A stretch of 64,000 nt of DNA from JAXLRU01 sp046330935. Its GTDB lineage: Bacteria > Actinomycetota > Actinomycetes > Actinomycetales > Kineosporiaceae. The stretch lies in contig JAXLRU010000011.1 in NCBI GenBank assembly GCA_046330935.1, forward strand, positions 32,279-96,278, in the 5' to 3' direction. A model generated the notes under the pieces. That model was not told the DNA's origin. It made no database searches and saw only the letters and a program-made list of their open reading frames with translations. Of this stretch, positions 15,354 to 23,690 are shown in pieces (position 1 is the first letter of the stretch; every line of letters begins with the position of its first letter). The position numbers and the translations under genes are program-made.

Positions 15354-17730
15354 CTCAGTAGCACGACGGCGAGGCGCCCTGACGGCGCTCGCCCTGACCG
15401 CGACCGGAAGCCTGGCGGTCGCCGGGCTCACCATCATCCCGACGTCCGCCGCGCTGGCGGAGGAGGGTGCCGAGCAGATCTCGAACGGCACGTTCGAGAC
15501 CGGCACCACCCCCTGGACCACCTACGGCACCGTCGGCACGAAGATCGACCTGGTCGACGGCGCCGCGTGCGCCACCGCCGACGAGGCCGCCTCCGGCGGG
15601 GCGGTGTGGGACGCCGCGATCACCTACGACGGCATCACGGCCCTGGTCGACACCGGCTACGAGCTGACCTTCCGCGCGAAGGCCAGCGACGCCGTCACGG
15701 TCTTCACCGGCTTCCAGATGGGCAGCGACCCCTACACCCAGGTGGCCGCCGGCCAGTCGGCGCTGAGCACCGAGTGGACGACCTTCACCTACAACGGAAC
15801 GTCGCCCGCGACGCCCGCCGACCCCACGGCCCCGACCATCGCCTTCGACAACGGGCAGCTGGTCTTCCAGATCGGTGGCAAGGGTCCCGTCACCGTCTGC
15901 ATCGACGACGTCTCGCTCAAGGGCGGCGTCGAGCCGCCGAAGTACGAGCCCGAGACCGGCCCGATCGTCCGCGTCAACCAGGTCGGCTACCTGACCAAGG
16001 GACCCAAGCTGGCGGTCGTCGTCAGCGACGAGCCCAAGGGCCTGCCGTACACGCTGAACCTGTACAACAACAAGAGCCTCAAGCCGGTCGTGTTCGCGAA
16101 GGGCACCACGGTGCCCGCCGGTCTGGACCCCTCCTCGGGCCAGAAGGTGCACACGATCGACTTCAGCAAGACGGTCAAGCCGGGCACCTACTCCATCACC
16201 GTCGCCGGTGAGGAGAGCTACAAGTTCCGGATCGGTACCGACATCTACAGCCAGCTCCGCAAGGACGCCATGACGCTGTACTACACGCAGCGTTCGGGCA
16301 TCGCGATCGACAACAAGATCGTGCCGGGCTACGGCCGCGCCGCCGGTCACATCGGCGTCGCCCCCAACACCGGTGACAAGTCGGTCTCCTGCGCGGCCCC
16401 GATCGCGGCCTACGACGACTGGACCTGCACCTCGAAGTTCGACGTCTCCGGCGGCTGGTACGACGCCGGTGACCAGGGCAAGTACGTCGTCAACGGCGGC
16501 ATCTCGGTGGCCCAGCTGCTGGGCACGTGGGAGCGCAGCCAGACGGCCAAGGGCGCGAACAAGAACGCCTACGGCGACAAGACCCTGCGCCTGCCCGAGG
16601 CCGGCAACAAGCTGCCCGACCTCCTCGACGAGGTGAAGTGGGAGCTCGACTGGTTCCTCAAGATGCAGGTGCCGACCACCACCACCGACGCGGGCCTGAC
16701 CCCCTACAAGGGCATGGTCTTCCACAAGCTGCACGACGCGAAGTGGACCGGCCTGCCCATGGACCCGGCCAAGGACGCCGAGGTCCGTGAGCTGCACCGC
16801 CCGTCGACCGCCGCGACGCTGAACTTCGCCGCCGCGCTCGCCCAGGGTGCGCGCGTCTACGCGAAGTACGACAAGGCGTACTCGACGAAGCTGCTCGACG
16901 CCGCCAAGGTGGCCTACGCCGCCGCCAAGGCCAACCCGAAGGTGTACGCCAGCACGGCCGACGCCACCGGTGGTGGCGCGTACGAGGACAACAACGTCAC
17001 CGACGAGTTCTACTGGGCCGCCACCGAGCTGTACCTGACGACGAAGGACGCCGCGTACTCGGCCGACGTCCTGGCCTCGCCGCTGCACCTCGGCAACGCG
17101 CAGGCGTCCTCCGTCTTCGACGTGGGCGGCTTCGGCTGGCAGAGCGTGGCCGCGCTGGCCCGTCTCGACCAGGCCACCGTGCCCAACGCCCTGCCGAACA
17201 AGGCCGGGATCAAGAAGAGCGTCACCGCCGCGGCCGACAACCTGGTCACCCTGGCCAAGACGCAGCCGTACGCGCAGCCGCTGACCGGCTGGGTGTGGGG
17301 CTCGACGAGCAACCTGCTGAACAACATGCAGATCCTCGGCACCGCCTACGACCTGACGAAGAAGGTCACCTACCTCAACGCGACGCTGCGGGGCATGGAC
17401 TGGGTGCTCGGCCGCAACGCGCTGAACAACTCCTACGTCACGGGCTACGGCACCGTGTACTCTAAGAACCAGCACTCCCGCTGGTACGCGAAGTCGCTCG
17501 ACGCGAAGCTGCCGAACCCGCCGGCGGGCACCATCGCCGGTGGCCCGAACGTGGGCCTGCAGGACCCGGTGGCGGCGAGCAAGCTGACCGGCTGCGTCGG
17601 TCAGATGTGCTACATCGACGACATCGAGTCGTACTCGACGAACGAGCTCACCATCAACTGGAACGCCCCGCTCGTCTGGGTGTCCTCGTTCCTCGCCGAC
17701 CAGAAGGCCGGTCTCAAGCCGGTCGGCTGA
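15354..17730 (+). pseudogene. GH9 cellulase (CBM4-Ig-GH9), 5' end separated by IS insertion
   Basis: Secreted endo/exo-beta-1,4-glucanase. Joining GTG CCC TCA (13685) to GTA GCA CGA (15359) restores an actinobacterial signal peptide (SVARRRGALTALALTATGSL, cleavage after SAALA). Modules: CBM4-like (about 15450-15930, EQISNGTFETG to CIDDVSLKGG), CelD N-terminal Ig-like domain (about 15960-16230, VRVNQVGYLTKGPK), GH9 catalytic domain (16250-17715). Catalytic landmarks are GGWYDAGDQGKYV, KNQHSRW and SYSTNELTINWNAP. The body is intact and the frame stays open back into the IS (to 15202), so expression of an N-terminally altered form from an IS promoter cannot be excluded, but the native start and RBS are cut off. 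It closely matches the next gene in order and sequence. Confidence 0.9.
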
Positions 17731-17737
17731 CGCAAGG

Positions 17738-17804
17738 CCCGCCCGTCGCGCGACCTGGTGCCCGGCAGGTCGCGCGGCGGGCGCGTCCCGGGGCTCGCCC
17801 CGGG
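17738..17804. terminator. Tandem hairpins after the first GH9 gene
   Basis: The stem GCGCGACCTG/CAGGTCGCGC with outer CCCGCC/GGCGGG pairs occupies 17738-17781. It is followed by the palindrome CCCGGGGCTCGCCCCGGG at 17787-17804. They begin right after the stop codon. Confidence 0.6.
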
Positions 17805-17832
17805 CACGTCCACCTCGCGACGTCGGCGAGGA

Positions 17833-17873
17833 AGGCGCCGTCCCTCCGGCTCCCTCGGAGGGCGGCGCCTTTC
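17833..17873 (+). terminator. Intrinsic terminator between the GH9 genes
   Basis: AGGCGCCG-t-CCCTCC pairs with GGAGGG-CGGCGCCT and is followed by TTTCG. Of the hairpins in this gap it is the closest to a classical intrinsic terminator, and it separates the two cellulase transcription units. Confidence 0.65.
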
Positions 17874-17904
17874 GCGTGTCCGGACCCGTCTCCTCCGCTC
17901 CCAT

Positions 17905-17998
17905 TCGAAACGGTTCGGACACGGTGCGTGGCAGACGGCGCGATCCGGCGGACGCCACGCCGCGAGGCGTTGACAACGCCCTCACCAGCGCGTTGGAT
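17905..17998 (+). promoter_or_regulatory. Promoter and candidate operator of the second GH9 gene
   Basis: TTGACA at 17970-17975 and TTGGAT at 17993-17998 are spaced by 17 bp, a near-consensus vegetative promoter. Upstream, TCGAAACGGTTCGGAC (17905-17920) has CGAAAC/GGTTCG half-sites and matches the motif before the first GH9 gene. It lies about 90 bp before the predicted transcription start. Confidence 0.5.
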
Positions 17999-18085
17999 CG
18001 CGCCGACCAGCGTGGGCGGCGCCCGGACTCGCCCCCGCGTCGGGTCGGGACTTTTCACCATCCGTGAGCTCGATGAGGAGACCCC

Positions 18086-20428
18086 GTGCCCCCCACCTCC
18101 CGTCGGCGAGGACGTCGCGTCCTGGCCGTCACCGCGACCGCCGGCCTGGCCGCCGGCCTCGTCGCGTTCCTCCCCGGCGCCTCCGCCCAGGCCGCCGGTC
18201 AGATCACCAACGGCAGCTTCGACACGACGACCTCGCCGTGGTCGGCGTACGGCGTCTCGTCGGGCCCCAACCTCGTCGAGGGTGCGCTGTGCGCCACCGC
18301 CCCCGCCGAGGGCACCACCAACGTGTGGGACGCCGCGATCAACTACTCGGGCCTGCAGGCCAGCGAGGGCAAGACCTACGGCCTCACCTTCCGCGCGAAG
18401 GCGACGAAGGCCGTCACCATCACCGCCGCGTTCATCCACGGTGCCGACCCGTACGAGTCCGTCGCGGGCGGCCCCACGGCGATCACGACCGACTGGGCCG
18501 AGTACACCGTCACCGGCACCTCGCCGCTGGACATGGACAACGGCCAGGTCGTCTTCCAGATCGGTGGCCAGGGTGAGTACACCCTGTGCATCGACGACGT
18601 CAGCCTCGAGGGCGACGTCGTCGTGCCGCCGTACGTGCCCGAGACCGGCCCGCGGGTGCGGGTCAACCAGGTCGGGTACCTGCCGCGCGGGCCGAAGCAG
18701 GCCACGTTGGTGACGGCCAAGACCAAGCCGGTCGGCTGGAACCTGCGCACGTCCGCGGGCACCGTCGTCGCACGCGGCACGACGATCCCCAAGGGCGTCG
18801 ACCCGACGTCGGGGCAGAACGTGCACGTCATCGACTTCAGCTCGGTCACCCGGGTCGGCCTCGGCTACACGCTGACCGCCGACGACCAGACCAGCTACCA
18901 CTTCGACATCGCGAACAACCGGCTGCAGGACCTGCGCACCGAGTCGCTGAACCTCTTCTACACGCAGCGTTCCGGCATCGCGATCGACAACGCGATCATG
19001 CCGCGCTACGGCCGCGCCGCCGGCCACATCGGCGTCGCCCCCAACAAGGGCGACACCAAGGTGTCCTGCCAGGCCCCCGCGGAGTACTACGACGGCTGGA
19101 CCTGCAGCCCGAAGACGACGTTCGACGTCTCCGGCGGCTGGTACGACGCCGGTGACCACGGCAAGTACGTCGTCAACGGCGGCATCGCCGTCGCGCAGCT
19201 GATGTCGACCTACGAGCGCAACCAGCTCGCCTTCTCGGGCGACCGCACCGCCCTCGGCGACTCCACGCTGAAGCTGCCCGAGACCGGCAACGGCGTCCCG
19301 GACATCCTCGACGAGGCGCGCTGGGAGCTCGACTTCCTGATGAAGATGCAGGTCCCGAACAACGTCAAGGACCCCGCGCTCAAGCCCTACAAGGGCATGG
19401 CGTTCCACAAGGTCCAGGACGCCAAGTGGACCGGCCTGCCGCTGGCCCCGGCGGCCGACTCCGAGGTGCGCGAGCTGCACCGTCCCTCGACCGCGGCCAC
19501 GCTGAACCTCGCCGCCGCGGCCGCCCAGGGCGCGCGCCTGTTCAAGAAGTTCGACCCGGCGTACTCGGCGAAGCTGCTCAAGGTCGCGAAGTCGGCCTAC
19601 AAGGCCGCCAAGGCCAGCCCGGCCGTGTACGCGGTCGGCGCCGACGGCAACAGCGGTGGCGGCGCCTACGACGACTCCAACGTCACCGACGAGTTCTACT
19701 GGGCCGCCGCCGAGCTGTACCTGAGCACGGCGTCCAAGGACTACCTGGCCGACGTCAACGCCTCGCCGCTGTCGGGCCTGACCGCCAAGCCCGACCAGGT
19801 GTTCGACGTCAACGGCTTCGGCTGGCAGAACGTCGCCCCGCTGGCACGGATGGACCTCGCCACGGTGCCCAGCAAGCTGCCGAACCGCTCCGCGGTCGCC
19901 GCCAGCGTCGTCGCTGGCGCCGACGCCGTCCTCGCCGTCGCCTCGAAGCAGTCCTACGGTCAGGCGTACGCGCCCGCCGACGGGCAGTGGGTGTGGGGGT
20001 CGAACAGCAACCTGCTGAACAACCTCGTCGTCGTGGCCACCGCCTACGACCTCACCGGTGACGTGACGTACCTCAACGGCGTCCTCGCCGGCTCGGACTA
20101 CCTCTTCGGCCGCAACGCGCTGAACATCTCCTACGTCACCGGCTACGGCACGGTCACGTCGAAGAACCAGCACAGCCGGATGTACGCCAAGTCCCTCGAC
20201 CCGACCCTGCCCCCGCCGCCCAACGGCACCGTGGCGGGCGGGCCGAACACCGGCATCCAGGACCCGGTCGCCGGGGCCAAGCTCGTCGGCTGCAAGCCGC
20301 AGTTCTGCTACATCGACGACATCGGCTCCTACGCCACCAACGAGCTCGCGATCAACTGGAACTCCGCGCTCGCCTGGGTCGCGTCGTTCCTCGCCGACCA
20401 GCGCGAGGGCGTCGTCCCGACGTCGTGA
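18086..20428 (+). CDS. Secreted GH9 cellulase (CBM4-Ig-GH9)
   Basis: A 780-residue secreted beta-1,4-glucanase, intact paralogue of the preceding gene. GTG 18086 follows GAGGAG and opens a signal peptide (SRRRGRRVLAVTATAGL, cleavage after SAQA near residue 35). A CBM4-like domain spans about 37-175 (GQITNGSFDTTTSPW to CIDDVSLEG) and the CelD-type Ig domain about 185-270. GH9 occupies about 275-775, with GGWYDAGDHGKYV (base/nucleophile region), KNQHSRM and SYATNELAINWNS (acid). In family GH9 the Ig module helps order the (alpha/alpha)6 barrel, and CBM4 tends to bind amorphous cellulose. With the sister gene inactivated, this is the only working GH9 in the window. Its stop codon lies in the first of three 26-bp tandem repeats. 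Confidence 0.93.
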   Translation: MPPTSRRRGRRVLAVTATAGLAAGLVAFLPGASAQAAGQITNGSFDTTTSPWSAYGVSSGPNLVEGALCATAPAEGTTNVWDAAINYSGLQASEGKTYGLTFRAKATKAVTITAAFIHGADPYESVAGGPTAITTDWAEYTVTGTSPLDMDNGQVVFQIGGQGEYTLCIDDVSLEGDVVVPPYVPETGPRVRVNQVGYLPRGPKQATLVTAKTKPVGWNLRTSAGTVVARGTTIPKGVDPTSGQNVHVIDFSSVTRVGLGYTLTADDQTSYHFDIANNRLQDLRTESLNLFYTQRSGIAIDNAIMPRYGRAAGHIGVAPNKGDTKVSCQAPAEYYDGWTCSPKTTFDVSGGWYDAGDHGKYVVNGGIAVAQLMSTYERNQLAFSGDRTALGDSTLKLPETGNGVPDILDEARWELDFLMKMQVPNNVKDPALKPYKGMAFHKVQDAKWTGLPLAPAADSEVRELHRPSTAATLNLAAAAAQGARLFKKFDPAYSAKLLKVAKSAYKAAKASPAVYAVGADGNSGGGAYDDSNVTDEFYWAAAELYLSTASKDYLADVNASPLSGLTAKPDQVFDVNGFGWQNVAPLARMDLATVPSKLPNRSAVAASVVAGADAVLAVASKQSYGQAYAPADGQWVWGSNSNLLNNLVVVATAYDLTGDVTYLNGVLAGSDYLFGRNALNISYVTGYGTVTSKNQHSRMYAKSLDPTLPPPPNGTVAGGPNTGIQDPVAGAKLVGCKPQFCYIDDIGSYATNELAINWNSALAWVASFLADQREGVVPTS

Positions 20429-20488
20429 CGATGGGCGGCGTCCCGACGCCGTGACGAAGGGCGGCGTCCCGACGCCGTGAGGAAGGCC
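20411..20488 (+). repeat. Three tandem 26-bp repeats over the GH9 stop codon
   Basis: Units begin at 20411, 20437 and 20463 (GTCGTCCCGACGTCGTGA..., then twice GGCGTCCCGACGCCGTGA...). Each carries the GTGA stop context and a small hairpin GGCGTC-cc-GACGCC. The first unit encodes the last residues and stop of the cellulase, so the tail of the gene has been triplicated. Confidence 0.85.
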
Positions 20489-20493
20489 ACACC

Positions 20494-20528
20494 GGACGCC
20501 GTCCGCTCCTCGTGAGCGGGCGGCGTCC
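20494..20528. terminator. Hairpin downstream of second GH9 gene
   Basis: GGACGCCGtCCGCTC pairs with GAGCGGgCGGCGTCC around a short loop. Together with the hairpins in the repeats just upstream it likely ends the cellulase transcript. Confidence 0.55.
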
Positions 20529-20576
20529 CTCGTGCGGGGCTGAGCCTGCGTGCGGAGCGCGGGGGCGGCCGCCTTG

Positions 20577-20615
20577 GGGGAGCATCAGCGCGCTCATCCC
20601 GCGCGGATGCTCCCC
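20577..20615. repeat. GGGGAGCAT...ATGCTCCCC hairpin
   Basis: GGGGAGCAT (20577-20585) and ATGCTCCCC (20607-20615) enclose a GCGCG-rich centre. The same terminal 9-mers bound the larger elements at 48448-48572 and 51318-51444, so this may be a short member of that intergenic repeat family. The rest of 20530-20868 contains no gene or motif that I can support. Confidence 0.5.
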
Positions 20616-20868
20616 AGATCGGGCGCGTCCCGCGAGGGCGACGCCGGACAACGTTGCCAGGGAGGACCCCGCGGTGCGTGACGCCGCGCCTCGAGGGGGG
20701 ATACTTCGCTGCGGTGGGCGCGCGACGACGCCGCCCCGACCCGACGGCGCGCGGCCGGTACCGGCGGCCCGTCACCTCGGCGGCCGAACGGTCGCCCGGA
20801 CCCTCGGGTGTCGAGCCCGCGGCGGCTGACGACGGCCGAGAACAGCGGACGACCGCGGACGACAGCTG

Positions 20869-22097
20869 ATGACGGCGGACGAGCCAGGAGAGGCAGGCGG
20901 TGGGGCGGTGACCAGCGTGACGGATGTCCCGGCACCGTGGGACATGGCCGAGTGGTCCCCCCGCGCCACCGCGTTCGACACCTGGCCGACCACCCCGGAC
21001 CAGCGCGGCCGTGCCGCCGCGGCAGCCGCGGCCATGGCCCTCGACCTGGCCCGGCACGGCGTCCCCGACCTGTCGGCCCTGCCGCCCACGCTGCGCGAGA
21101 CCTGGCACCTGGAGGAGCCGCTGCTCGCCCTCGAAGTGAAGTACGTCAGCGCTGCCACGCCGCCGCGCATGGCGCAGTGGATGCACGCCCGCGGGTTCAC
21201 CACCGACGAGCGCGCCGGTGGGCTGCTGGCCGCCCTGTGGGCCGACCACGTCCACCGCTACGTGCTGCCCGAGCTGGCCTCGTGGCTGGAGCGCGCGCCG
21301 GGGCCGGTCGAGGGTGCCGCGAGCCTCGTGGACGCCGCGGCGAAGGCCTGGCCGCTGCTCGACGCCGACAGCGCGGCCGCCGTGCTCCGCGCGGCCTTCG
21401 CGGTGGACGCCGAGGGCGGGCGCCGGGTGGCCGCCACGGTGCTGTCGGCGCCGGCCGCCGCCTGGTCGGTGCGCCGGGCGGCCCTCGACCTGCTCGCGGG
21501 CGAGGCGGGCCAGCCGACGTTGCCGACGGGTGCCGCGCTGCTCGTCGCGCCCGGATCAGGCACCGCGCGCCGTCGCGTGGCCGCCGCCGACGTCGTCGCG
21601 TCCTGGCTGGAAGGGCTCGTCTCGGCCGACCCGGCGCGGGTCGGCGGCGTCCGTGTGGACCTGTCCGGGCCCCGCAGGCCGAGGCCGCGGGCGTCGTCGA
21701 CGGGGTCGAGGTGTCGATCACGCTCACGTGGGAGCAGGGCCGGGCCCGTGGCCTCCTCCGCCGGGCCCAGCACGGGCTGGGCCTGTGGCTGCCCGGCGTC
21801 CGCCTCGCCGACGAGCCCGCGCCCGAGCGCGTGCCCACCGCCTGGGCCGCGCACGCCGCCGCGGCTGCGGGGGCGACGTTCGCCGCCCGCGCGGTGCTCG
21901 CCTCCACCGGCGCCAGCGACGCGGTGGCCGAGCAGCTCTACCGGGCCGAGCCCGGGGAGTGGTCGGAGTTCGGCCTGCCGAAGGTGCTGTGGCTGCCCGG
22001 AACGACCCCGCGCGAGGTCACCGACCCGATGCTCGAACTCGCGGGGGTGCAGCTTGAACGGCTCGATGACGGATCAGTGCTTACTGTGAGCATGTGA
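20869..22097 (+). pseudogene. Unrecognised protein, frameshifted near 21670
   Basis: I do not recognise this protein. The frame from ATG 20869 (an internal GTG near 20908 is an alternative) is well used to about 21668, through WDMAEWSPRATAFDTWPTTP, LEVKYVSAATPPRMAQWM and RVGGVRVDLSGP. It then becomes Arg/Ser-rich. One base over, PQAEAAGVVDGVEVSITLTW and on to LDDGSVLTVSM looks coding and ends at 22097, overlapping the next gene by GTGA. A one-base loss in the run gggccccgc reconciles them into about 410 residues. No catalytic motif, signal peptide or membrane segment is seen. The natural coupling to the next gene supports the shifted reading. Confidence 0.6.
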
Positions 22098-23020
22098 GAG
22101 GGATCGCGTACGACCGTTTCGGGCCCGCCGACGTCCTCACCCTGCGCGAGGACCTCCCCGATCCCGTGCGCGGGCCCGACGCGGTGGTGGTGAACGTGCG
22201 CGCGGCGGGGGTCAACCCCGTCGACTACAAGGTCCGCGAGGGCTACCTGCAGACGATCTTCCCCCACTGGTTCCCGATCGTGCCCGGCTGGGACGTCGCG
22301 GGCGAAGTGGCCTCCGTGGGCCCCGCCGTGACCGAGTTCGTCCCCGGCCAGCGGGTCCTCGCCTACGCCCGGATGGACCACATCGGCCACGGCACGTGTG
22401 CCCAGCAGGTCGCCGTCCCGGTGCGCTGTCTGGCGCCCCTGCCCGACGGCGCCGACGTCGTCGCGGCCGGGGGACTGCCCCTCGCCGGCCTCACCGCCGA
22501 CCAGATGCTGGATGCCGCGCGCGTCGGCCCGGGGGACACGGTGCTCGTGCACGCCGCGGCCGGGGGCGTGGGGCACCTGGCCGTGCAGCTCGCCCAGGCG
22601 CGCGGTGCGCGGGTCATCGGCACCGCCAGCGAGCGCAACCACGACTTCCTCCTCGGGCTCGGGGCCGCGCCCGTGACGTACGGCGACGGGCTGGACGCGC
22701 GGGTGCGCGAGCTGGTCCCGGAGCAGGTCACCGCGGTGCTCGACACGGTGGGCGGCGACGCGCTGACGTCGTCGTTCGACCTGGTCGCCGACCCCTCGCG
22801 CGTGGTGTCCGTCGTCGACGCACGGGCGGTGCTCGGGCGCGGCGGCAGGTACGTGTTCGTGCGCCCCGACGCGGCGGGCCTGGCGCGGCTGGCAGGCATG
22901 CTCGCCGCGGGCGCGCTCGTCGTCGAGCTCGACTCCACCTACCCGCTGGAGGCGACGGCCGACGCCCACCGCCGGGTGGAGACGGGGCGCGTGCGGGGCA
23001 AGGTCGTCGTCACGGTCTGA
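22094..23020 (+). CDS. NAD(P)H:quinone oxidoreductase (zinc-free MDR family)
   Basis: A 308-residue medium-chain dehydrogenase/reductase. The GroES-like N-terminal half carries AAGVNPVDYKVREG. The Rossmann half has the nucleotide loop HAAAGGVGHLAVQLAQARGA near residue 155. There is no catalytic zinc Cys/His set, and the short length fits the quinone-reductase-like group. It starts at GTG 22094, overlapping the upstream stop by four bases, so the two are probably co-translated. Substrate is not predictable. Confidence 0.85.
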   Translation: MRGIAYDRFGPADVLTLREDLPDPVRGPDAVVVNVRAAGVNPVDYKVREGYLQTIFPHWFPIVPGWDVAGEVASVGPAVTEFVPGQRVLAYARMDHIGHGTCAQQVAVPVRCLAPLPDGADVVAAGGLPLAGLTADQMLDAARVGPGDTVLVHAAAGGVGHLAVQLAQARGARVIGTASERNHDFLLGLGAAPVTYGDGLDARVRELVPEQVTAVLDTVGGDALTSSFDLVADPSRVVSVVDARAVLGRGGRYVFVRPDAAGLARLAGMLAAGALVVELDSTYPLEATADAHRRVETGRVRGKVVVTV

Positions 23021-23253
23021 CCCTCCTCGCCCCAGGAGCGGCGGACGTCCCCGCCGACGGGCCGCTGTCGGCGATCACCGACGGGGAGCGCGGCGTGCTG
23101 CGGGGGCGGCGGGTTCTGGTTCCGCGGGGCGTTCGCCTGCCCCGTCCGTCGCCAACGGCCCGGTGTGCGAGGTGGGGTGAGCGCCGCGCCGGTGGCGGCG
23201 ACGCTGCGTGCTGGTGGCAGACTGTCGTCGCGTCGGTCCTCGCGGGCCGGCCG

Positions 23254-23338
23254 GGAGGGCTGGCCGAGTGGCCTATGGCGGCGGTCTTGAAAACCGCTGA
23301 GGCGCAAGTCTCCGGGGGTTCGAATCCCTCGCCCTCCG
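23254..23338 (+). tRNA. tRNA-Ser (anticodon UGA)
   Basis: A complete class II tRNA. The acceptor stem GGAGGGC pairs with GCCCTCC (23331-23337) with discriminator G. The anticodon stem-loop GCGGT-CTTGAAA-ACCGC carries TGA at 23288-23290. There is a long variable arm, and GGTTCGAATCC forms the T arm. The CCA is not encoded. It lies alone between the oxidoreductase gene and the xylanases. Confidence 0.96.
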
Positions 23339-23641
23339 CTCGGTTGTCGCCTGACATGGTTGTCCTCCTGTCGCATCATGGCGACGAGTGGGCTGGAAAA
23401 GCGTTCCGTGCAGTGCTTATCACGGTTCGTGAACAGCGTGCTCCGAAAGTGCCGGACTTCTTGAGCGGATAAGCGGTCACCCTGAGTCCCAGGTCCCTTC
23501 GTGTTCGGACACAAACGCACGGCAACCCCGGCCTGACCTGGATCTTCCCTCTCCCCGAGGTTGACTGTCGCGCCCTCGAGTGACACGCTCACCGCCACTG
23601 CGGGAATTGTGATCGCTCACAGGAGTGGAGAACCTCGCGGT
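23339..23641 (+). other. Xylanase upstream region without a gene
   Basis: There is no credible coding sequence. A -35-like TTGACT occurs at 23561-23566 with a poor -10. A near-palindrome TGTGATCGCTCACA lies at about 23608-23621, shortly before the conserved 5'-leader hairpin. The latter resembles a CRP-type site but with a four-base rather than six-base spacer, so it should not be read as one without testing. Confidence 0.4.
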
Positions 23642-23665
23642 CCCCAGGGCAGCGGCGGCCTGGGG
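23642..23665 (+). repeat. Leader hairpin shared by both xylanase genes (copy 1)
   Basis: CCCCAGG-gcagcggcgg-CCTGGGG precedes the AAAGGA ribosome site and ATG 23691. The identical 24-base block precedes the second xylanase (26631-26654). It may be a 5'-UTR stability or regulatory hairpin, or simply the left part of the gene duplication. Confidence 0.6.
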
Positions 23666-23690
23666 TGTCGGCTCGAAAGGACTCTCGGTA

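Noticed and set aside
17714..20173. An 819-codon frame antisense to the second GH9 gene
   Set aside because: Val/Gly/Arg-rich low-complexity product with no motif, entirely opposite a strongly supported cellulase.
23608..23621. CRP-type site TGTGATCGCTCACA before the first xylanase
   Set aside because: The spacer is four bases, not six, and nothing similar occurs before the second xylanase; listed only as a near-palindrome.
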